64,000 nucleotides of DNA from an uncultured Mucilaginibacter sp. (lineage in GTDB: Bacteria; Bacteroidota; Bacteroidia; Sphingobacteriales; Sphingobacteriaceae), in contig CAIPFE010000003.1 in assembly GCA_903864275.1 (NCBI GenBank), forward strand, positions 1-64,000, given 5' to 3'. The position numbers and the translations under genes were made by a program. Below the pieces are notes generated by a model. It made no database searches. It was not told the origin of the DNA and worked only from the letters and a program-made list of their open reading frames with translations. Below are positions 54,234-62,808 of this stretch, one piece after another; position 1 is the first letter of the stretch, and each line of letters begins with the position of its first letter.

Positions 54234-55610
54234 ATGAAACAATTGATACTTATCCCCTGCGTATTATTTATAAGCGTTGCCGTTGTTTTTTCGCAGCCCG
54301 GGCCGCCTAAACGGCATGAACAAAAGCTTTTTGATAGTTTATTTACCCTTAGCCGCAAATATTTTGAGCAGGGGAAATTAGACAGCATCCCCCGTCTTAA
54401 CCAGCAAATGATGCCCCTGGCGCAAAAAACTAATGCCGACAGCGACTTCTTTATGGTTGATGGGTCCATAGCTGAATACTTTTATGCTAAATCAGATTAT
54501 TCCCAAACTTTTGAATATGTTTTTAAGGCATTGGAGGTAGGTCAGAGAGGTTACCGCCAGCGTTTGCCGCTTTTATACAGCAATATCGGCTTAACTTATA
54601 TCGAACTTGACAATTATCCATCGGCCCTATATTATTTGCACAAAGGGCAGCAATACCTGCCATTGGATAATTGGGGGGATGCTAAGATCGGGATAGCTAC
54701 AAACCTGGCCTATGTTTACCAAAAAATGGCTAAGCCCGACTCGGCATTAAAATATATTCAACTGGCTTACCAGTTTAATTTAACGAAAACACCTGATCAG
54801 GCCTTAAACCAGGCCGAGATTTACCGCAATTTCGCCTTAGTTTATGAGCAGCTGAATGAGCCCGCGCTGGTGGACTATTACTATAAAAAAAGCATCCGGT
54901 ATTCCGATTCGGTGAAAATTCCGTCCATCGTTGCTTCTGCATCAAAATACTACAGTGAGTACCTTGTTAAACAAAAAAAGTATACCGATGCCAAACATTA
55001 CGCGCTTTTAAGTTTCAATGCCGCCAAAAAAATGGGTTTTAAAAAAGGGGTTATCGGGGCCTCGGACCTGTTGTATATCCTGAACGATCAACATGGGCGA
55101 AACGATAGCGCCTATTATTATCTAAAAATCAAAAACCTGTACCAGGATAGCGTAATAACCGAACAAAAAACTAACCAGATGCAGGCTGCATTGGTTAACC
55201 AGCAAATAAAGGAAGATGAACAAAATGCCAAAGCGGCATTGGATGCCGAGCAACGGGCACATAATGAGGAATACGCCGCCATAGCATTCGGCCTAATACT
55301 GCTTATAATTATATTCCTGCTGCTGAGCCGCAGTATTATCGTAAATACCCGTGTCATCGAGATAATTGGCGTTATCGGCTTGCTTATTGTTTTTGAATTT
55401 ATTAACCTGGTATTACACCCTTATTTATCAGCGCTTACCAATGATTCGCCCTTATTAATGCTCCTGATTTTGGTGTTGATAGCCGCAGTGATAGTGCCTG
55501 TACATCACCAACTGGAGCAATGGATAAAACATAAACTGGTGGAGAAAAACAAAGCCATCCGCCTGGCCGCGGCCAAACGGACTATTGAACAATTGGAGGG
55601 TAATACGTAA
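54234..55610 (+). CDS. TPR protein with constant three-helix membrane domain, copy 1
   Basis: A 458-residue protein. It has a signal peptide (MKQLILIPCVLFISVAVVFS), a periplasmic region of TPR-like helical hairpins (about 25-315; for example LLYSNIGLTYIELDNYPSALYYLHKGQQYL), a coiled-coil stretch (about 305-345), and three TM helices at about 347-370, 375-395 and 405-425. A basic cytoplasmic tail (WIKHKLVEKNKAIRLAAAKR) follows. It resembles the sensor part of Bacteroidota TPR histidine kinases, but no kinase domain follows. I start at ATG 54234: the 27 bp before it and the ATGAAACAATTGAT beginning are shared with copy 2. Confidence 0.78.
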   Translation: MKQLILIPCVLFISVAVVFSQPGPPKRHEQKLFDSLFTLSRKYFEQGKLDSIPRLNQQMMPLAQKTNADSDFFMVDGSIAEYFYAKSDYSQTFEYVFKALEVGQRGYRQRLPLLYSNIGLTYIELDNYPSALYYLHKGQQYLPLDNWGDAKIGIATNLAYVYQKMAKPDSALKYIQLAYQFNLTKTPDQALNQAEIYRNFALVYEQLNEPALVDYYYKKSIRYSDSVKIPSIVASASKYYSEYLVKQKKYTDAKHYALLSFNAAKKMGFKKGVIGASDLLYILNDQHGRNDSAYYYLKIKNLYQDSVITEQKTNQMQAALVNQQIKEDEQNAKAALDAEQRAHNEEYAAIAFGLILLIIIFLLLSRSIIVNTRVIEIIGVIGLLIVFEFINLVLHPYLSALTNDSPLLMLLILVLIAAVIVPVHHQLEQWIKHKLVEKNKAIRLAAAKRTIEQLEGNT

Positions 55611-55705
55611 GGAAGTTTACAGCTTTGAAATTAGTAGAAAACTAAACGGCTTAATGCTAAGTATTTTAAATATATTTATTGCTGATTAATTATTGGCCGG
55701 CCCTT

Positions 55706-57085
55706 ATGAAACAATTGATGCTATTCCTGGTGGTGTTTTTTACGATTGTTTCCACTGCTTTTTCACAAATTGCACACACAGGCAAAAGCAAACTGCAAGC
55801 GCAGTTCGACAGCTTAAAGGATGTGAACCGTGCTTATTATTTAGCCGGTAAATTAGATAGCCTGCCCGCTATCAACAGCAAAATGTTACAGCTGGCGCAA
55901 AAAATCAGGGCCGACAGTACGCTGGCGAGTGCATATGTTTCCATTTCAAATTATTTTTTTTCGAAGGGCGACTATGCAATTTGCATAGAATATACGCTGA
56001 AAAGCATTGATTACGTCCAAAAAGGGGACCAACAGCGTTTAGCCCTAATGTATGGTATCCTGGCTACTACATATACGCAACTGGAAAACTATCCACTGGC
56101 TTTATATTATTTGCGTAAAGGACAGCAATTTATACCCATTGATACCGATGGGCGCGGAAAATCGTACGTGTATAGCGGCCTGGCCGTTGTTTTTTGTAAA
56201 ATGCTCCGGCCCGATTCCGCATTAAAATATGCACAACTGGAATACCAGCTAAATCTTAAAAAGCAAGCAGAATATAAGTATAGCCAGGCTTTTGGTTATC
56301 GCGATTTTGGCCTGGTGTATGAGCAGCTGAACGAGCCCGAATTAACAAATTATTATTATAAAAAAGGGGTAAGGTATTGCGATTCTATGAAATATTTACG
56401 GATGCTTTCGCAAACAGCTGAATTTTACAGCCTTTATTTAATGAAGCACGCAAAGTATAAAGAGGCCAAAGACTATGCCCTTTTTGGCTTTAGAGTCGGA
56501 GAAAAAATGGGTAATAAAGGCGAACTCGTCGCAACATCAAACATACTTTATAACCTGTATGACCGGCATGGAAGCGCCGATAGCGCTTACTATTATTTAA
56601 AATTAAACCATTTATACCAGGATAGCCTGCAGGCCGAGCAAAAGACCAATCAATTGCAGGCGGTTGTAGCCAACCAGCAAATTAAGGAAACCGAACAAAG
56701 CGCTAAAGCTGCCCAGGACGAGGAGCAGCGCCGCCATAATATACAATACGCCGCGATAGCATTAGGTTTGGTATTGCTGGTAATCGTTTTTTTAGTGCTG
56801 AGCCGCAGTATTATCGTAAATACCCGTGTCATTGAGATGATTGGCGTTATTGGTCTGCTTATTATTTTTGAATTTATTAACCTGGTGCTGCATCCATATT
56901 TATCAGCACTTACCAACGATTCTCCTTTATTAATGCTCCTTATCCTGGTGTTGATAGCAGCAATAATAGTGCCCCTGCATCATCAACTGGAGCAATGGAT
57001 AAAGCATAAACTGGTGGAGAAAAATAAAGCTATCCGCCTGGCCGCTGCCAAACGGACTATTGAGCAATTGGAGGGAGGGGGATGA
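55706..57085 (+). CDS. TPR protein with constant three-helix membrane domain, copy 2
   Basis: A 459-residue paralogue of the preceding gene. The last about 100 residues, covering the three TM helices and basic tail, differ from copy 1 at only a few positions, while the periplasmic TPR part has diverged widely. The upstream sequence (AAGTATTTTAAATATATTTA ... CCGGCCCTTATG) is also shared, so the duplication included the regulatory region. The TGA at 57083-57085 overlaps the ATG of the first HHHP gene (57082), which ties this gene to the array by translational coupling. Confidence 0.78.
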   Translation: MKQLMLFLVVFFTIVSTAFSQIAHTGKSKLQAQFDSLKDVNRAYYLAGKLDSLPAINSKMLQLAQKIRADSTLASAYVSISNYFFSKGDYAICIEYTLKSIDYVQKGDQQRLALMYGILATTYTQLENYPLALYYLRKGQQFIPIDTDGRGKSYVYSGLAVVFCKMLRPDSALKYAQLEYQLNLKKQAEYKYSQAFGYRDFGLVYEQLNEPELTNYYYKKGVRYCDSMKYLRMLSQTAEFYSLYLMKHAKYKEAKDYALFGFRVGEKMGNKGELVATSNILYNLYDRHGSADSAYYYLKLNHLYQDSLQAEQKTNQLQAVVANQQIKETEQSAKAAQDEEQRRHNIQYAAIALGLVLLVIVFLVLSRSIIVNTRVIEMIGVIGLLIIFEFINLVLHPYLSALTNDSPLLMLLILVLIAAIIVPLHHQLEQWIKHKLVEKNKAIRLAAAKRTIEQLEGGG

Positions 57086-58038
57086 AGAAGTCGGAAGTCG
57101 GAAGTCGGAAGTCCGAAGTCGGAAGTCCGAAGTCGGAAGTAAGAAAGAAGTCCGAAGTCGGAAGTAAGAAGTCAGAAGAAGAAAACAATTCCGCTCCCGA
57201 TAGCTATCGGGATGAATATCCGACATCCGAAACAAAAAAAGAACTGCCAACTGCAAACTCAAAACTGCCAACTGAAACCATGGAAGTACATCACCACCCC
57301 GAAGTAGAAAAGAAAGGCTTTAAGCAATATTTCCTGGAATTTTTAATGATATTCCTCGCCGTTACCATGGGTTTTTTTGCCGAAAGCATAAGGGAACACG
57401 TAAGCGACCGTGAAAAGGAAAAAGATTTTATGCGCAGCATGGTACAGGACCTGCAAGCAGATACGGCAGCGCTCCATGCCGGGATAAAGGATTTTAAAGG
57501 CGTTTTTTCAGCAGCTGATACCCTTTTAACCTGTTTAAAATCGGACAAGCCCGACGGGGATATTATCAATAGGGTTGTATCACATCGCTTCTGGATCTAT
57601 ACGGGTTATAGTTATAATAACCGCACTATTCAGCAGTTAAAAAATTCCGGCAATTTTAGGCTCATCCAAAATAGCAGGGTCACCGATAGTATTGTGATAT
57701 ATGATAACTATCAAAATGGCATTATGTTAACCCAGTATAATGATTTAAAAAATACAATGTATGCCTATAAGGATATTGAAGCCAGGGCAATTCACTACAA
57801 AGAATTGCAACCTTCTAAATTTTTAAAAGGAGCAGCCTTCAGTTTAACCGATTTTGCTCCCACAAAAAAACCTGCGTTTATAACGGCTGATAAGGAACTA
57901 ATTTCATTGTACTATAACCGTGTCTACATTCACGAACAGCTTGGGCGACTGTTTATAATTAATATGAAGCGTGCCGCCGACTGGGCCACAAGATTGATAG
58001 CGTTTATAAAAAAGGAATATCATTTACAGGATGAGTGA
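57082..58038 (+). CDS. HHHP-motif membrane protein, array copy 1
   Basis: A 318-residue protein in three parts. A charged tail (1-66) is encoded by AAGTCGG/AAGTCCG heptamers, the GATAGCTATC palindrome (SAPDSYRD at 37-44) and CTGCAAACTG-type repeats. Then comes the motif MEVHHHPEVEKKGFKQY (HHHP at 70-73) and one TM helix (about 86-101, LMIFLAVTMGFFAES). The soluble domain contains QQLKNSGNFRLIQN. The basic KKGFK before the helix predicts a cytoplasmic N-terminus and a periplasmic domain. The domain recalls DUF6090-type proteins in layout; I am not sure of the family. The ATG overlaps the stop of the TPR gene (ATGA). A second possible start is the internal ATG before EVHHHP. Confidence 0.72.
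   Translation: MKKSEVGSRKSEVGSPKSEVRKKSEVGSKKSEEENNSAPDSYRDEYPTSETKKELPTANSKLPTETMEVHHHPEVEKKGFKQYFLEFLMIFLAVTMGFFAESIREHVSDREKEKDFMRSMVQDLQADTAALHAGIKDFKGVFSAADTLLTCLKSDKPDGDIINRVVSHRFWIYTGYSYNNRTIQQLKNSGNFRLIQNSRVTDSIVIYDNYQNGIMLTQYNDLKNTMYAYKDIEARAIHYKELQPSKFLKGAAFSLTDFAPTKKPAFITADKELISLYYNRVYIHEQLGRLFIINMKRAADWATRLIAFIKKEYHLQDE
57088..57180 (+). repeat. AAGTCGG/AAGTCCG heptanucleotide tandem repeat
   Basis: About a dozen 7-bp units AAGTCGG, AAGTCCG and variants (AAGTAAG, AAGTCAG) run in tandem from the fourth base of codon space of array gene 1. Because 7 is one more than a multiple of 3, all three frames of the perfect repeat give the same heptapeptide cycle (KSEVGSR/P) and none has a stop. 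Gain or loss of one unit shifts the downstream frame. Confidence 0.85.
57195..57212. repeat. TCCCGATAGCTATCGGGA palindrome inside a CDS
   Basis: A perfect 18-bp palindrome, translated in frame as PDSYRD. Identical or near-identical copies are at 7418-7435, 59072-59089, 63809-63826, and with mismatches at 198-215 and 59129-59146. Confidence 0.85.
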
Positions 58039-58963
58039 AGAGGAGGAAGTCGGAAAGTCCGGAAAGTCCGGAAGTCCGAAAGTTGTGAAGAAGTCGGAAG
58101 TCGGAAGCCCGAAGTCAGAAGATGAAAATAATTCAAAAACAGAACTGCAAACTGCCAACTCAAAACTGCAAACTGAAACAATGGAAGTACATCACCACCC
58201 CGACGTAGAAAAGAAAGGCTTTAAAGCATACCTGCTCGAGGGCCTGATGATATTTATAGCCGTTACTATGGGCTTTTTCGCCGAAAGCCTGCGCGAGCAC
58301 ATCAGCGACAAAGAACGGGCCGATGAACAGGCGCACAGTTTTTATGCTGAGCTAAAAAGCGATTCGGCTGCGGTTGCCCTAGCGATGAAAAACTGGGACA
58401 GGAAAAACCGGGCGCTTTTTTATTTAAAAAAATATTTTGAGGCGGATAGTCCTCTTGTTAATTGTTCCAAAGCTTTTTCCCTTAATTTTTACTATGCGTT
58501 CCGGGTCAACACACCATCCAGGTTCGAGCCCAAGACAGTGATCCTGGAGCAGCTGAAGAACTCGGGCTCACTGCGCTATTTTAAAAGTAAAGAACTTCAA
58601 CGGCTTACCGGCGAGTTGTCTGTCGCTATTGCCTTTGTGCGGGCCCGTAATGAGATAGATAACGATTATGTCGAAACCCACATTAACCAGTTTATAATAA
58701 AATATAACGACCCCTTATGGTACGACAAGGTAAATCCCCATGACGAACAGGTTTTTATCGTGCTGGCGAACTATGAAAAAAGTAATTTGGTGGTGCCCTA
58801 TCATTTTAATAACCCCGCTGGATTTAACAGGAACGAGTCGCTGAATATGATCGGCGATTTTCAGCTGATCCTCCAGGCCAGCCGTTCCATTATGTATAAA
58901 AGGTACCAGGTGTTAAACCATACCCTGCTGGATGCATTGCGAAAGGAGTATGACCTGGAATAA
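58031..58963 (+). CDS. HHHP-motif membrane protein, array copy 2
   Basis: A 310-residue protein starting in ATGAGTGA, which overlaps the stop of copy 1. The repeat-encoded tail (1-50) starts MSEEEE and includes KVVKKSEVGSPKSE and ELQTANSKLQTET. HHHP is at 54-57, the TM at about 68-85 (LEGLMIFIAVTMGFFAES). The domain has ILEQLKNSGSLRYFKSKELQ and SVAIAFVRARNE. It belongs with copies 3 and 4 to a subgroup that has LRYFK where copies 1, 5, 6 and 7 have (F/L)RLI. No enzymatic residues are evident. Confidence 0.72.
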   Translation: MSEEEEVGKSGKSGSPKVVKKSEVGSPKSEDENNSKTELQTANSKLQTETMEVHHHPDVEKKGFKAYLLEGLMIFIAVTMGFFAESLREHISDKERADEQAHSFYAELKSDSAAVALAMKNWDRKNRALFYLKKYFEADSPLVNCSKAFSLNFYYAFRVNTPSRFEPKTVILEQLKNSGSLRYFKSKELQRLTGELSVAIAFVRARNEIDNDYVETHINQFIIKYNDPLWYDKVNPHDEQVFIVLANYEKSNLVVPYHFNNPAGFNRNESLNMIGDFQLILQASRSIMYKRYQVLNHTLLDALRKEYDLE

Positions 58964-58964
58964 A

Positions 58965-59963
58965 ATGGAAGAGAAGGGAAAAAGTCGGGAAGTCCGAAAG
59001 TCGGAAAGTCCGAAAGTTGTGAAGAAGTCTGAAGTCGGAGGTCAGAAGTCTGAAGAAGAAAATGATTCCGATCCCGATAGCTATCGGGACGATATTCCGA
59101 ACCCCGAAATAAAAACACTGCAAACTGCTCCCGATAGCTATCAAGACTCAAAACAACAAATTGAAACCATGGAAATACATCACCACCCCGACCTACACCA
59201 CGCTACGAAACCCTGGAAAGAGTATTTTCTTGAATTTTTGATGATATTCCTGGCTGTAACGATGGGCTTTTTTGCGGAAACTATCCGGGAAAATGTTTCA
59301 GAAAACGGAAAAGCGACGGAACTGGCCAAAAGCCTTTACCAGGAAGTTTATGCTGATTCGGTGAACATGCAATACCGGTTAAGCCTCCGTATGGAAAAGG
59401 AACACCAGATGAACTATTTCAGAAAATACATGAAGGACAGCAGCCTGGTGCATTTATCTGATAAATTTTATCCAAGTTTTTTCTGGACGTTTGCTGTAAG
59501 CAGCGTTATCCAGTTCACGCCAAACAATGGTATATTAGACCAGCTAAGAAATTCTGGTTCACTCCGTTATTTTAAAGGTATCGAGCTTCAAAATTCTATC
59601 AGCCGCATCAACGTCGTTATTTTAAATTTAAGGAACAGGAATAGCCAGGAGGATGCCTTTGTCGAAAATTTTTCACGGCCATTTATGCAGAAATATTATG
59701 ACTTTGACTGGGAGGATGAATTAACCCAATACGGCAAGGTATCAGGTCTGAAGGCTATATTGCAGAACCCCGTTTTTCATACGGCCCGCCTGCCGCAAAT
59801 AAGAAATATCAATAATTTTAACAGGGGAGATGCAGAAGCGCTCGCCACTCATTATATGCTGCTGATAAGGATCACAAAACTGCTTTTTTACGACCCTTAT
59901 ATCCAGGCCAACCATCAGTTGCTGCAAATACTGAGGAGACAATACAATTTAAAAAATGACTGA
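58965..59963 (+). CDS. HHHP-motif membrane protein, array copy 3
   Basis: A 332-residue protein. I start it at ATG 58965, one base after the stop of copy 2, because the acidic MEEKGKS beginning matches the other copies; the frame runs back 11 codons into copy 2. The tail (1-68) includes two palindrome-encoded segments, DPDSYRDD and APDSYQDS. The motif is IHHHPDLHH (HHHP at 72-75), with two more His after it, then a TM at about 90-105. The domain has ILDQLRNSGSLRYFKGIELQ. The copy lacks the EKKGF segment and has TKPWKEYFLEF instead. Confidence 0.7.
   Translation: MEEKGKSREVRKSESPKVVKKSEVGGQKSEEENDSDPDSYRDDIPNPEIKTLQTAPDSYQDSKQQIETMEIHHHPDLHHATKPWKEYFLEFLMIFLAVTMGFFAETIRENVSENGKATELAKSLYQEVYADSVNMQYRLSLRMEKEHQMNYFRKYMKDSSLVHLSDKFYPSFFWTFAVSSVIQFTPNNGILDQLRNSGSLRYFKGIELQNSISRINVVILNLRNRNSQEDAFVENFSRPFMQKYYDFDWEDELTQYGKVSGLKAILQNPVFHTARLPQIRNINNFNRGDAEALATHYMLLIRITKLLFYDPYIQANHQLLQILRRQYNLKND
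59072..59146. repeat. two GATAGCTATC palindromes inside array copy 3
   Basis: A perfect TCCCGATAGCTATCGGGA at 59072-59089 and a degenerate one at 59129-59146, both translated in the same frame (PDSYRD and PDSYQD). Confidence 0.8.
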
Positions 59964-60936
59964 GGGGAGAGGGCGTCGAAAAGTCGGAAGGTCCGAAAGT
60001 ACGGAAGTTGTGAAGAAGCTGGAAGTCGGTAGTCCGAAGTCTGAAGGAAGAACGAAGTCTGAAGTCGAAAGTCCCAAGTCAGAAGAAGATAGTAATTCAA
60101 AAACAGAGTTGCAAACTGCCAACTCAAAACTGCAAACTGAAACCATGGAAGTACATCACCACCCCGAAGTAGAAAAAAAAGGCTTTAAAGCATATTTGCT
60201 CGAGGGCCTGATGATATTTTTAGCTGTTACCATGGGCTTTTTTGCGGAAAGCCTGCGCGAGCATATTGGCGATAATACCCGCGAAAAGGAGTTCGCCAAA
60301 GCGTTATATGCCGAATTAAAGGTTGATTCGGCCACTGCTGCGAGCAAAATGCAGTTGCGCATTGAAAGGGAGAAAACCCTGGATTACCTTTACACTTATT
60401 TTAAAGACAGTTCGTTAACCACGCTTCCACGGGCGTTTTATCCGGCATTCACAAACTTATACATCGTAAATATCTATACTTTCGAACCGAAGGACGGCAT
60501 CCTGAGCCAGCTTAAAAACTCAGGCTCACTACGTTATTTTAAAAGCCTGGCGCTCCAAAAGCTCCTGGGCGATCTTAGTGTTTCCATCAATAATATAAGA
60601 AACCGTAACGACCAGGAATACCAATTTTTTGCCAGTCCTTTAAAACTTTTTCTGTTACAACATTATGATTTCCACTGGCTCGACCAATTGCGCGGATCGT
60701 ACCCGGTAACCAGGAGTATTCTTTATTTAGTAAAACCTTACCTGCAGAGTAAGCGGACCATAAAAGGACAAGTACTGAACGTAGCGACATTCAACCGGAC
60801 GGAAGCAGCCAATATGGTATCGTTCATCAAGCAAATGCTGTTGTCATCGCGCACATTGCAGCTAACTGATTACGTTGCAATTAACCACCAGATATTACAA
60901 GAATTGCGGAAAACTTACGACCTTCAAAATGAGTGA
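59956..60936 (+). CDS. HHHP-motif membrane protein, array copy 4
   Basis: A 326-residue protein with an ATGACTGA overlap with copy 3. The tail (1-63) contains KKLEVGSPKSEGRTKSEVESPKS-type heptamer products, then ELQTANSKLQTET. HHHP is at 67-70 and the TM at about 83-99. The domain is close to copies 2 and 3: ILSQLKNSGSLRYFKSLALQ and a Tyr/Phe-rich middle (YPAFTNLYIVNIYTFEP). The constant segment MEVHHHPEVEKKGFKAY is identical to copy 2 except one residue, while the periplasmic domains differ widely. Confidence 0.72.
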   Translation: MTEGRGRRKVGRSESTEVVKKLEVGSPKSEGRTKSEVESPKSEEDSNSKTELQTANSKLQTETMEVHHHPEVEKKGFKAYLLEGLMIFLAVTMGFFAESLREHIGDNTREKEFAKALYAELKVDSATAASKMQLRIEREKTLDYLYTYFKDSSLTTLPRAFYPAFTNLYIVNIYTFEPKDGILSQLKNSGSLRYFKSLALQKLLGDLSVSINNIRNRNDQEYQFFASPLKLFLLQHYDFHWLDQLRGSYPVTRSILYLVKPYLQSKRTIKGQVLNVATFNRTEAANMVSFIKQMLLSSRTLQLTDYVAINHQILQELRKTYDLQNE

Positions 60937-61912
60937 GGAAAAGAACCGGAAAGACGGAAAGTCCGGAAGGCCGAAAGTTGTTAAGAAGTCTGAAATCGGA
61001 AGTCAGAAGTCGGAAGAAGGAATTGGTTCCGCATTCGACATTCCGAATTCCGAAATAAACAACCCAGAAATAAATAAATCCGAAATCGAACATCCGACAT
61101 CCGAAATAAAAAATAAATCCGAAATCGAAAATCGAAAATCCGAAATGGAAGTACATCACCACCCCGAAGTAGAAAAGAAAGGCCTTAAAGAATATTTGCT
61201 TGAGGGCCTGATGATCTTTATAGCTGTAATGATGGGTTTTTTTGCCGAGAGTATTAGGGAACACATCGCAGACAGGGAGCATGAAAAACAAAGTATTGAA
61301 AGCCTGGTAAAGGCCGTGGCGAGCGATACGGTACAATTGCACCACGTGATGCTGGAGGCTGCCGGGTCAATAAAGGCGATTAACAGTTTGATGGGTTTGA
61401 AAAACCTGGACCTGACCCGGCCCGCAAATAATCAGAAATTTTACCTCTTTTCGATGGCCGGATTTTCAAATGACACTTACTTCAGGAGCAATGAGGGTGC
61501 ATTGCAGCAGCTAAATTCTTCAGGTACGCTACGGCTGATCAGCAACCGCGCTACTGTTGACAGTATTTTTAAATATGAATTGCTTAACAAAACCATCGCT
61601 GCCCAGGAGGCCGACGATTATTTTGTGTTTAAAGAAATGCTGACCACCATGGCGAAGGTACAGGATCTGTCTTTTTTCCAGGATACCAGCGCTGTTCGAA
61701 AACAACTGGCCGGCGCTGCTGGTGTTCAATATACCTTTATGAGCAGTAAGCTACTGCCAATCAGCAACGATAAGGTTTTGATGCAAACCTATTTCAATTA
61801 TGCATCATTATACATGGCGATCAAATCTTCCTATAATTACATGCTCGAAAAGCAATTGGATTTCAGCCGGCGCCTCATCATTTATTTAAAAACAACATAC
61901 GACCTTCAATAA
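60929..61912 (+). CDS. HHHP-motif membrane protein, array copy 5
   Basis: A 327-residue protein with ATGAGTGA overlap; I start at ATG 60929 rather than the upstream frame start. The tail (1-72) has KVVKKSEIGSQKSEE and a long TTCGACATTCCG / ATCCGAAATCG repeat read as FDIPNSEINNPEIN and HPTSEIKNKSEIENRK. HHHP is at 76-79, the TM at about 90-107. The domain has ALQQLNSSGTLRLISNRAT, of the (F/L)RLI subgroup. Other frames of the TCCGAAATAAA repeat contain stops, so keeping it open in this frame suggests translation. Confidence 0.72.
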   Translation: MSEEKNRKDGKSGRPKVVKKSEIGSQKSEEGIGSAFDIPNSEINNPEINKSEIEHPTSEIKNKSEIENRKSEMEVHHHPEVEKKGLKEYLLEGLMIFIAVMMGFFAESIREHIADREHEKQSIESLVKAVASDTVQLHHVMLEAAGSIKAINSLMGLKNLDLTRPANNQKFYLFSMAGFSNDTYFRSNEGALQQLNSSGTLRLISNRATVDSIFKYELLNKTIAAQEADDYFVFKEMLTTMAKVQDLSFFQDTSAVRKQLAGAAGVQYTFMSSKLLPISNDKVLMQTYFNYASLYMAIKSSYNYMLEKQLDFSRRLIIYLKTTYDLQ

Positions 61913-62808
61913 TGGCAGAAGAACATAAAAAACCGAAGGACGAAAAGCCCGCGAAACCAAAAGCCAAAGGTGGAAGGCGCGAATTAGTCCAAAAGGACTC
62001 CTTTGGAAAAGAAGAAAATGATAAAAAAACCGAACTGCCTACTACTAACTCAACACTGCAAACTGAAACTATGGACGTACAACACCACCCCGATGTAGAA
62101 AAAAAAGGCCTGAAGGAATATATCCTTGAAGGATTGATGATATTCCTGGCCGTTACTATGGGCTTTTTTGCCGAGGGCCTTCGTGAACACATCAGTGATA
62201 AGGCTAAAGAAACGGAGTATGTTGTTTCCTTAAAGCAGGATCTGCAGCACGATACTGCCAACCTGGCCCAACAGACGCACCTGATTAATGTGAAAATAAC
62301 GAGAATGGATTCATTGATCCTATTGCTCAACAAAACATCCTTAAGCGCAAATGAAACAAATGATGCTTATTTTTATGCAAGAGTAGCAACGCGAAAACCA
62401 ACTTTTAAGGTGACGGACAGGACTATTGTTCAATTGAAAAGCGCCGGTACATTCAGGCTGATCAAAAATGAAGACCTGGTCAGCCGCATCCTTGAATATC
62501 AGCAACAAGATGAAAGCTATACCGCAAATTCCTTAAATGATGTAACCGAGCGCGGGTTTTTATATCCTTTTATATCAAAAGTTTTCGATGCCAATGTTTT
62601 TCAAACCATGGTCGACAGTACAAATATCATCCACAGAGCTACAGGTATTCATTACATTAAAAAGGCTGACAAGGAATTCATCAACCAGTTTATTTATTAC
62701 ATTCACCAGTTAAAGTCCTCATTTATAGTAGAGAAAGAAGTTTTGGTCGATATGAAAAAAAGGGCAGGTGATATGATTGAAATAATCAACAAGGAATATA
62801 ATGAATAG
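61912..62808 (+). CDS. HHHP-motif membrane protein, array copy 6
   Basis: A 298-residue protein whose ATG overlaps the TAA of copy 5 by one base (TAATG). Its tail (1-53) is less repetitive, Lys/Pro-rich (KKPKDEKPAKPKAKG), and includes an AGTCCAAAAGGACT palindrome read as VQKDS. The motif is QHHP (57-60): the first His is Gln here. The TM is at about 73-90. The domain has TIVQLKSAGTFRLIKNEDLV. It is the one copy with an altered motif, which may show which His is dispensable. Confidence 0.7.
   Translation: MAEEHKKPKDEKPAKPKAKGGRRELVQKDSFGKEENDKKTELPTTNSTLQTETMDVQHHPDVEKKGLKEYILEGLMIFLAVTMGFFAEGLREHISDKAKETEYVVSLKQDLQHDTANLAQQTHLINVKITRMDSLILLLNKTSLSANETNDAYFYARVATRKPTFKVTDRTIVQLKSAGTFRLIKNEDLVSRILEYQQQDESYTANSLNDVTERGFLYPFISKVFDANVFQTMVDSTNIIHRATGIHYIKKADKEFINQFIYYIHQLKSSFIVEKEVLVDMKKRAGDMIEIINKEYNE

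Noticed and set aside
54234..57085. TPR proteins as histidine kinases
   Set aside because: No H-box, N-box or ATP-binding motifs follow the TM helices; the proteins end soon after a short basic tail.
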